Part shown: positions 56,652 through 64,000 of the stretch, in pieces
Layout of the letters: every line of letters begins with the position of its first letter
Numbering within the stretch: the stretch's first letter is position 1
Assembly: GCA_023052935.1 (NCBI GenBank)
Contig: CM041292.1
Location: forward strand, 134,058,951 to 134,122,950
From: Piezodorus guildinii
Lineage: Eukaryota; Arthropoda; Insecta; Hemiptera; Pentatomidae
DNA length: 64,000 nucleotides
Direction of reading: 5' to 3'
Notes under the pieces: generated by a model
What the model saw: the letters and a program-made list of their open reading frames with translations, nothing else
Databases searched by the model: none
What the model was told of the DNA's origin: nothing
Made by a program: the position numbers and the translations under genes

Positions 56652-57470
56652 AGTAAAATTAACACACAATTAAGTAGAAACTTAATTTAATATTGGTAAT
56701 TTAATTTAATATTTAATAATATTCATTTTTAATTCAATTTCAATTAATTAAATTCAATTTATTGATGTTAATTAATAAAATTATTTAATGTTACTTGATT
56801 TAATTAACTTTGTTGATGTTAATTAATTTAATTTATTAATGTTAATTAGTTGAACGTGTTAATGTTAATTAATTTAATCGTTTAATGTTAATTAATTTAA
56901 TTTATTAATGGTAATTAATTTAATTTACTAATGTTAATCGATTTAATTGATTAATATTAATTAATTTTAAATAGTCAAAATGGCGATAGGAAAATTAAAA
57001 CGTTATAAAAAATATAACATTTGTGAAACGTGGCCGCTTACTTTGAAGGATGAACAAAGGCCTAAGGTTTTCGAAAATAAGGTACTGCGTAAAATATTTG
57101 GTCCGAAGAGAGTTGAGGCCACTGGGGAGTTTTGAAGGTTAATTGAGTTGATAGCTTGGCGGAGACTCAAATGGGCGAGTAAAATTGTTGGGTTCGGTGA
57201 GGGACGGATTCCGAGAAAGTTGGTATTCGCTGATCCGACTGGTAGGCGTCCGAAAGGTAGGCCGAAGCGTCGATGGGAGGATTGCGTTAAGGCTGATCTC
57301 GGGGACTTGGGCTTGAACAATGAACATTGGACGAGTCTGTGTAGACATAATTAGGTGGTATCGGCATCGAACCTTCGGGTTCGGTAAGTCTATTATTATT
57401 ATAATATTAATTAATTTAATATTTGGCACTATTAAATTAAGTTTCTACATAATTGTGTATTAATTTTACT
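56652..57470. mobile_element. Inverted-repeat element carrying a LINE fragment
   Basis: Termini 56652-56692 and 57430-57470 are 41-bp inverted repeats beginning AGTAAAATTAA, with two mismatches. Inside the left end is an array of about 24-bp units of the type TTAATGTTAATTAATTTAAT (about 56760-56970), then reverse-transcriptase coding. No transposase or clear target duplication was seen. A MITE-like element that captured LINE sequence is the simplest reading. Confidence 0.65.
57022..57354 (+). pseudogene. Non-LTR reverse-transcriptase C-terminal fragment
   Basis: ETWPLTLKDEQRPKVFENKV then LRKIFGPKRVEATGEF, one stop, RLIELIAWRRLKWASKIVGF, GEGRIPRKLVFADPTGRRPK and GRPKRRWEDCVKADLGDLGL. This is the standard carboxy-terminal tail of many insect LINE polyproteins (E-WPL...LRKIFGP, RRLRWAGH, GRRPxGRPrxRW.DcV). 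One in-frame stop and an internal deletion relative to that pattern are visible. It lies wholly inside the inverted-repeat element. Confidence 0.8.
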
Positions 57471-59059
57471 GCTCCCTCAACTAACTTTTCCTCTTTATAC
57501 CAGAACCATTCTCACTTCACCACATTACTAATACACACACATATATGTATATATATACATATATAGCTCCTGATGACTGGATTTCCAAGATTTTTCTTTT
57601 TTCTTCTGTATTAAGGACATAAATAATATTTCTGAAATATGTGGTTAATGCTGACACTTAGATACACATTTATGTATAATTACATAGATATGGTTGAGCC
57701 AGAAGTGTCCTATTTTATTGTATGTACAACGTTCGATCATCTCAAAAACATTGACACTTTTTCCATGCCATCCCTCTGAGGTAGGAAAACTTGAGGAATG
57801 GGAAGAAATGAACATTCAACATTGTTTAAAAATATAGACCATTAAAAAAATAAAAACTATTAAATACAGTTATAATTTTAAAAAATAAACGTAATGACTG
57901 TACGAAGGTATGAATTGTGCCTAGTTCTGGTGTGAATGCAAAGGAATTTATTATTCAGCCCTAGGTCTCTTATATGCGATGCTCAGCTATAGCATGAGGA
58001 GTGCAATAAGTTCAATGCCAACGGGAACAGGGGTCGATGGAACGAGAACTGAAAGAAATATGAGAAGGCTTGGAGACGAGAAGAGCTTGAATGGCAGCCG
58101 TCAACGGTTGAACCTCTGGCACAATTCCATTGTGAAACATTACACTACTGGTTAGCTAGGGCACTGCCACAATAAAGATACATTTTGCTATGAAGTAATA
58201 GGAGAACGCGGTCCCAGGGGAGTTCGTATTGCCCCTGTCAGCAGGAGATAATGTGCCTAATTGAATTATTGCGTTATATTTGATATCTGTCAGTCTGGTA
58301 AGCATATATAAATAACTTGGGAATTAGGGGGTCCTTACACATTGTTCAATCATCACACCTAAAAATTAGAATAAAACATAACCTGTAGAATCTATAATTC
58401 ATCTTTCATAAAGGCGCTAAGTTTACAACATAAATTAATTCAACTACGGAAATATTTAGCCTCAGTGGGCAGTCGAAGATGTTAACCAGAACCTGGAACC
58501 AGCCAGAGTATTATTATTCCGATCCTTTAAGCTAGACAAGACGACTGACTAGTTTAAATACTAGATTATCTACTGTTATCAGATAGGTGAATCATCTTAA
58601 AAGATCGGATTAAACATAATTTTATACCGTTATAATTTAAGCGTAAACAGCTTATCGCAACACCGACCTTTGATCGTATAGGTATTCCATGTTTTCGAAA
58701 TTTGTAATTCTAATTATTTTCACATACATATATATGAAATATTCGACTTTTCATCGAAAATACACCTTTTTGCGTCACTTAATTCCAAATGACTGAGTCC
58801 CACAAAAAAGTCTGTGTGTGGTAAGTCGAAAAACTGATATTTCAGCGAGGAACCACTCTATCTAGCCATTTCCTACCTTTTCTCAAAAAACAATTAAAAA
58901 TATAAAGTCCTTTAACATAAATATCACCATTCTGATTGAAATGGTCTCATAGGAATTAAGTATCAATATTTTCTTCCTCAAAAGTACCATTAATTTTGTA
59001 TATTCAAAGAAATTAAGCGCATTTTCTTGTTAGCATTGATAAAAAAACAGCTAAATATA
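57471..59059. other. Non-coding DNA with a GC-richer island at 57.95-58.27 kb
   Basis: The island is balanced, unique and frame-poor (candidate regulatory DNA). The remainder is AT-rich with no feature seen. Confidence 0.35.
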
Positions 59060-59330
59060 CAATTAGAACCAATTAGATTTGGTTAAACTAAGGGATATAA
59101 GATATAATTATAATTTACCGTTGAAAAGTTTAAGATTTTATAAAAACATGTTATCTTATATAAAATGTTCTATAATGTAATGGAGAGTGATGAAAATCGG
59201 ATAAATCTAAGCGATAAAGATTTCTATTGTTAGATTATTTACTCGAAACTGAACGTAATTCATTACTCTTTTTTCAATTTAATTTTATTTAAAAGTTCTT
59301 AAATTGATTTGAACAACGGAGTTAAGTGTG
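59060..59330 (+). repeat. Unnamed clustered repeat, dispersed unit
   Basis: ATAATTTACCGTTGAAAAGT, TGGAGAGTGATGAAAATCGG, CTCGAAACTGAACGTAATTC and TTGATTTGAACAACGGAG match the 51-54-kb units in order. Confidence 0.7.
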
Positions 59331-59954
59331 AGTCACGTGTTGTTATTTCAGCTACAAAGATAAATTTATATAATTTATTTGAATAAACACGTATTAACAA
59401 TTTACATTTATTGTGTCAACAAGTAAGATAAAATTCACAGTCCTTTACGGCATCAATTCTCTTGACAAATTCTAAAACCAAAATTAACGCAAATATCCAA
59501 TGACCTTTAGACTACTATGAACAACTCAGGTTTTATTTTTCTACTTACAGTGAGTGTCAAAAGTATTCGGAATTCACTACCATTCCGTAATTTACTTGCT
59601 TTTAAATTACTTTTCATGTTTTCAAGGAGTTGTTAACCACTTCATTATGTTAGAAAAAAGGTGTAGTATAGCTAAAACCAAAAATTAACAACAATCATTT
59701 TATTTTTAACGTTTTGAACATTTATTTACGAAAAAAATTAAAAATAAGTGTAAGTCAATCGCGTCAAAAGTATTCGGAATTACGTGGTTTCCTATTTATA
59801 TTAATACAGTGATCATAAATGAACATCTAGTTGGTAGACCTTTTTGTATAATTATACATTTTAACCTCCTAGGTATTAATCCTACTAATTAATTGATTCT
59901 TTGGTGTAAAATATTACCCCACTCAAGTAGTTGTTTTTTTAAGCTATTTTCATT

Positions 59955-60590
59955 TTTAATATAGTATTTCTTGATTTTCCTTTTTAGTAGAACCCACAAA
60001 TAGCTGATTACATTTGAAAGAAATAATGGAAGGGTGATTTCGAGAATTTTTTGAAAATTTTGCAGCAACTAAATCTGAATAGATAACGTATATATGTCCC
60101 GGAGTCATGGTCGCGCGTATGTTAAAATTTTAATTTTTTTGACATTTTTCATCTACTTTTAATTCTGGCTTTTCATACTTAAAAAACACACAAACATATC
60201 AATAATTCTATATATGAATCCGACGTTATTAAACTCTTTCAAATAAAAACAGACCTAACTATCACTGACCGCTCAAAGTGTTTTACTATGGTATACTAAA
60301 TTATTTATTTGGTTTCCTCCAAACCATAATTTTTTCATACGAACCATGTATTTTAGTATGGGATTCATTTATAAACATTTTAATTCATCAACCATCTCTT
60401 TAAAAAACTGTTACAAACATACAGCCTATTCTCTTATTGCTTTGCCTGTTGAAAGACGTTTTACATACATCTTGTACCATGTTTTTCTTTTCGACATATT
60501 TTTTAAGAACGCAACGAACAGTTGAAACACTTATTATGTATCCAAAAATTCTGGAAAATACAGAAACAAGGTAAGGTTTACTCATTTAAG
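59955..60590 (-). pseudogene. Tc1-like transposase remnant
   Basis: The amino-terminal part (60400-60585) reads MSKPYLVSVFSRIFG...SVSTVRCVLKKYVEKKNMVQDV, the helix-turn-helix plus linker of Tc1-family transposases (SxxxVRRxLKKY). About 0.4 kb downstream, at about 60015-59958, the frame reads NVISYLWVLLKRKIKKY, matching the (DL)NPIE.LW..LKR box near the end of the DDE domain. The catalytic middle is scrambled by stops and frameshifts. Inactive. Confidence 0.65.
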
Positions 60591-60687
60591 GTATTGTTTT
60601 CTTATTTGATGAATAATCAGTCTTTCAGTTTTAACATATAATATTTTTTGGACGCTAACTGTTTGGCTTTTATATTTTATTATTTAG

Positions 60688-60812
60688 AGTGCTTCCAATG
60701 AGAAGCTTCTCTACATGTATATCAAGTCATTGTATTATATAACACATCACATTTAATTGATGTATTTTTGTTAATACAGTTGTAAATACCAATAAAATGA
60801 TTAAAAAAATAA
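60688..60812 (+). mobile_element. Jockey-type LINE, subfamily B, 3' UTR inserted in Tc1-like element
   Basis: GAGTGCTTCCAATGAGAAGC, TTCTCTACATGTATATCAAG and TTAATACAGTTGTAAATACC match the reverse complement of the 4440-4657 UTR. An A-rich tail follows at 60800-60815. Confidence 0.65.
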
Positions 60813-61039
60813 AAAATATCATTATATTATCTACAATAATATAATAATAATATAGCCATCCATATATTCTTATCATTTTTTTTCAACATCTCAACTACTT
60901 CTATTTAGTGTTAACGGGTGAACGTGTTAAAAGTTATTCGAGGGCTTTGAACGATCGTTGCGTTTTTATTTTAGGGCCTTATTTAAACAAAAATAAAATC
61001 ATTCAACTCGTATTACTTTTGACACTGAACGGCCTTGTA

Positions 61040-61968
61040 ATTTTACACTATTAATCGGATATTAAAAAAAATAAATAAACTTTTGGTTATTTGATCAGAG
61101 ATTTCCCTTTATAGTCTCTTTTAAAGATTTATGAGTGAAAAAGAATTATAGAAATTCATAGCAGTGAAATATACCTGTTAAATGAAAAGAAATACGAATT
61201 TCAAATACTTTAGACTCTCACAGTAGGTGGAATTTACCACCCAGGCATCATTTGTTAAAGCCGTGTCCGGAATAATATTTAATAGAGACAGACATTCTTG
61301 ACATAAATTAGGCTAATAAGAGAGAAATGTAGACAAATTTATAAATATAATAATTTGACCTCAATTGATACTTCATTTCTTAATTTGAGTCCTAAAATAT
61401 AAAAAAACAGATGAGCAATTTCTGATGCTTAGTTAATGATTCAAAAAGAATGTTTCAATATATTTTTTTAGTACAAGAGTGAAGGAAAAAGCCTAATTGA
61501 CGAAAGGTAATTTTTACAATAGAGAAAGTAGAAATAAAATGAAATTAAAAATTCGATGAAAGCTCGGAGATAGGCTAAATATATTCGCGAAACCTTATCG
61601 TGCCGATCAGCAGCGCGAATAAAACTTGTTGGCACCACTCAGTCAAAGCTATGATAACATGAATTAGAAATTCCAATTAAATTTCTCACCCACGATTGAA
61701 ACTGATTTGTTATTTAAGATTAAGAGCTACTGCTAACAACTTTTGATAGAACATAAACAATTTATAAAAATCGCTAGGAAAAATTAGTCTTGTTTATAAT
61801 TCTTCTACAAAACACTTTTATTTAAATTTTAAAAAACGAGCGATCGACGTTGCTGATTAATGAAAAAAATAAATGGGCACATAGGGAACCTTTATTTTAG
61901 AATGTATTAATTAATATGTATATTTTTTTTACATGTTTATTTTGATTTATGCAATATTATTGAATGTT
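61040..61968. other. AT-rich non-coding DNA
   Basis: Nothing recognised. Confidence 0.4.
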
Positions 61969-62081
61969 GTACCTAATAAATAACAAGAAAATTGTAATTA
62001 TTAATATTAAAATAACTGTTTTGAATGATTTTTTAATATTAATAATTACAATTTTCTTGTTTCCTTGTTATTTATTAGGTA

Positions 62082-62082
<1 letters not shown>
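61969..62082. repeat. Hairpin-forming inverted repeat
   Basis: GTACCTAATAAATAACAAG (61969) is exactly reversed at 62064-62082. The inner arms AAAATTGTAATTATTAATAT are also complementary. The right arm carries an extra 8 nt (a CAAG/GAAA duplication). It adjoins a (TA)n tract. Confidence 0.9.

Positions 62083-62083
<1 letters not shown>

Positions 62084-62160
<77 letters not shown>
62084..62160. repeat. (TA)n microsatellite
   Basis: TA tract of about 75 bp. Confidence 0.95.
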
Positions 62161-62164
<4 letters not shown>

Positions 62165-63566
62165 TAAGAAAATTGGCGATTTGATGTTCATCATAATATG
62201 TAATAAACAATCGATTCGTTTAGATAATAGATCGACAACTAACAGATATCACATATATATAATAAAAAAATAATTGAAATCATAAAAAAAATTAAGTAAC
62301 TATTAATAAACAGTTCCATAAAACCGATCTGTCATTCTAGACATTCCTCTTCTCTTGTCTCCCATGACGACTCCCCAAATTTCCCAGGAATATTATTCCG
62401 TTATGAAATAAATTCCGTTAATGCTTGAAAAAAAAATCATTTTTACGAATTTAATAACTCCAATTACAGTTCCTGGCATAAATATATTCAAATTCTAACC
62501 AGAATATAAAAATCTTATGAATAAAAAATGATTTCTTAGGGTACGAATAGTTTCTTCTTTCCACACATCAAGCCTTCCCATTTCTAGTATAAAAAAAAAA
62601 GAAAGAAAAAAAAAGAAATAGGACTAAAAAGAGTATATTATTGCAATACATTAACAAGTTACATTTATATTAATTTGTTGATTTATTGAAGTGGGGAACC
62701 GCCTCCATATATGAAATGCTCTATATTTAGTCTAATATAAAAAAAGCGATTCAAAAATCTTTGATCTGAATCATGATTAGAATGATTGAATAGATCTACC
62801 CACTAAGAATAAGTGCAAAAAGACGGGGAAAAATCTGTCAACTAAGGCCTACAGGGCCTTATCACTGAATTCCACAAAGAACTGATTCCTCTTTATGGGT
62901 CCATTGTTTTTGTCTGTTTGCTTTTTACAGGGCATACCTGAAATTACCTTCCGCCCTCCCCCCCTAAAAAAAGGTTAAGGAAAAATAGCGGTGATTGTGA
63001 ATAAAATGCCATACATTATAGTAATAATCATCATAATTTAAATAGACTTATAGATTTATTCCAGCTATTACTGGCTTAAACCCTGAAACCCCGGAGAACA
63101 ATATTCAACTAAGCCTCCTGAGGATGACTACAGGCTGAATTGAATATAAGTACAGGCAAGGCGTCGGCATTCCAAATTCTTGTTAAGGAGAAAATGTAAT
63201 CCCACAGCATCAATGTGCAGTGTCTATCATTTATCATAACTTCAAAATATAAAGAATAATTTAGGCAAGAAATCATGAAAATCAACTATAAAAGACGGAA
63301 GCACAAACATTTAAATGACCGATTTTAGGAATCTTATCGTTATAATATTTGTAAGTATATATAAAATCTCATCAAGTTGACATTTTCGATTGTTGCAGTA
63401 ATAAATTTTCGCATTATTAATTTACTGAAATTCCTAAACATGATCTATTACTTTAGCTAAGAATGGCTTTTTTCATCCATAATCTATGAAATCCAACAAC
63501 CACCTACCCTTCTAATCATAATACAATATAAATATTTTTTAAGTTTGGCCTAGACCTAAAGCAGCT
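62161..63566. other. Non-coding DNA with a GC-richer stretch at 62.8-63.2 kb
   Basis: The 62820-63190 stretch is more balanced and unique. Otherwise AT-rich with no gene seen. Confidence 0.35.
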
Positions 63567-63612
<46 letters not shown>

Positions 63613-64000
63613 CTCATCCTCCAACTTTATTTACAAAATAAATACAAAACACATTCTATGTATATACAGCAGCAATGGTATATACAGTACATGGCTCAGG
63701 CCTCGTATTGCCCGTTGGCATTCTAAGGTTCCTTTCGCACTAGGCGCGGTATGCGCTTGAGGAGTGGGGTGGCTTTGTGCCTTTGTTGAAGTAAAATGGG
63801 GAGGAACCATTTTGCTGGTGGTTAAATGAAATGCGGGTCAGACTGCAGAGTCCAGACCCCTTCCCAGGGCGACCACGTCGACCAGGGGGAGAGAGCCTTG
63901 CCACCTTCCAGGCGCAGGTGGTGGAACTACGTCCCTGAAGAGAGGGTTCGCACAAGCCTTTAACCCGTCAAAGAACTTGACGTGCCTCCTGCTGATGAAC
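63567..64000 (-). mobile_element. Jockey-type LINE 3' end, continues beyond the window
   Basis: Minus-strand copy: the ORF2 end (63838-63999), about 230 bp of GC-richer 3' UTR and a poly(A) of about 45-50 nt seen as T at 63571-63612. The long, clean tail and intact frame suggest a recent insertion. Confidence 0.85.
63838..63999 (-). pseudogene. LINE ORF2 C-terminus, partial at the window edge
   Basis: 53 codons to a TGA at 63838-63840: FISRRHVKFFDGLKACANPL, FRDVVPPPAPGRWQ, ...RGLDSAV. FISRRHxKFF and NPLF match the end of the ORF at 31802-32314, so both belong to related LINE families. Nothing more can be said because the gene runs out of the window. Confidence 0.8.

Larger units (their letters stand above)
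59548..61037 (-). mobile_element. Tc1-like DNA transposon, decayed
   Basis: Bounded by TA (59546-59547 and 61038-61039). The left end CAGTGAGTGTCAAAAGTATT and the right end (reversed) ...CAGTGTCAAAAGTAATACG are similar. An inner copy GCGTCAAAAGTATTCGGAAT at about 59762 gives an IR/DR arrangement on the left. Without the LINE tail at 60688-60812 the length is about 1.36 kb, usual for Tc1-like elements. The transposase remnant lies on the minus strand. Confidence 0.65.

Overview
The window looks like A+T-rich, gene-poor DNA from an arthropod, most likely an insect. No host exon could be recognised on either strand. Nearly everything identifiable is a mobile element or its remains. Jockey-clade LINEs, mariner and Tc1 transposase remnants, Penelope-like ends and tRNA-derived SINEs together are typical of insect genomes. 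The species cannot be named from sequence alone. Long AT microsatellites and poly(T)/poly(A) runs are everywhere.

Layout. 1-9 kb: unique AT-rich DNA with GC-richer islands, a Penelope-like end carrying a hammerhead-ribozyme-like motif (about 2.1 kb), an inverted SINE, LINE 3' ends and a piggyBac-like TTAA-flanked MITE (5.7-6.2 kb). 9-22 kb: mostly featureless, with a decayed reverse transcriptase (15.6-16.0 kb) and a diverged 380-bp direct duplication (16.7 and 18.3 kb). 22-26 kb: a decayed Jockey fragment with a SINE inserted in it, and a 145-bp palindromic MITE. 27.2-30.2 kb: the most striking structure, a 3-kb foldback element made of head-to-head arrays of about 112-bp units, capped at both ends by 21-bp repeat arrays.

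31-39.4 kb is a nested LINE region. A full-length Jockey-type element (34149-38895, minus strand) with one stop codon in ORF2 is inserted into an older plus-strand copy of the same family. The older copy is split with a 10-bp target duplication. 40-46 kb: LINE 3' ends of a second Jockey subfamily and of a CR1-like family, a SINE and a mariner remnant. 48-56 kb: a second Penelope-like hammerhead end, three SINE families or orientations, a clustered unnamed repeat family on both strands, and two tiny LINE tails in tandem. 56.6-57.5 kb: an inverted-repeat element containing a LINE reverse-transcriptase fragment. 59.5-61.0 kb: a decayed Tc1-like element with a LINE tail inserted. The right edge (63.6-64.0 kb) is the 3' end of another Jockey-type LINE running out of the window.

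No operon-like or pathway relationships exist here. The interactions are of insertion history: SINEs and LINEs inserted into older LINEs, tandem arrays and DNA transposons, several with readable target-site duplications. GC-richer, non-repetitive islands scattered between the transposons are the best candidates for host cis-regulatory DNA, as in a large intron or intergenic region.
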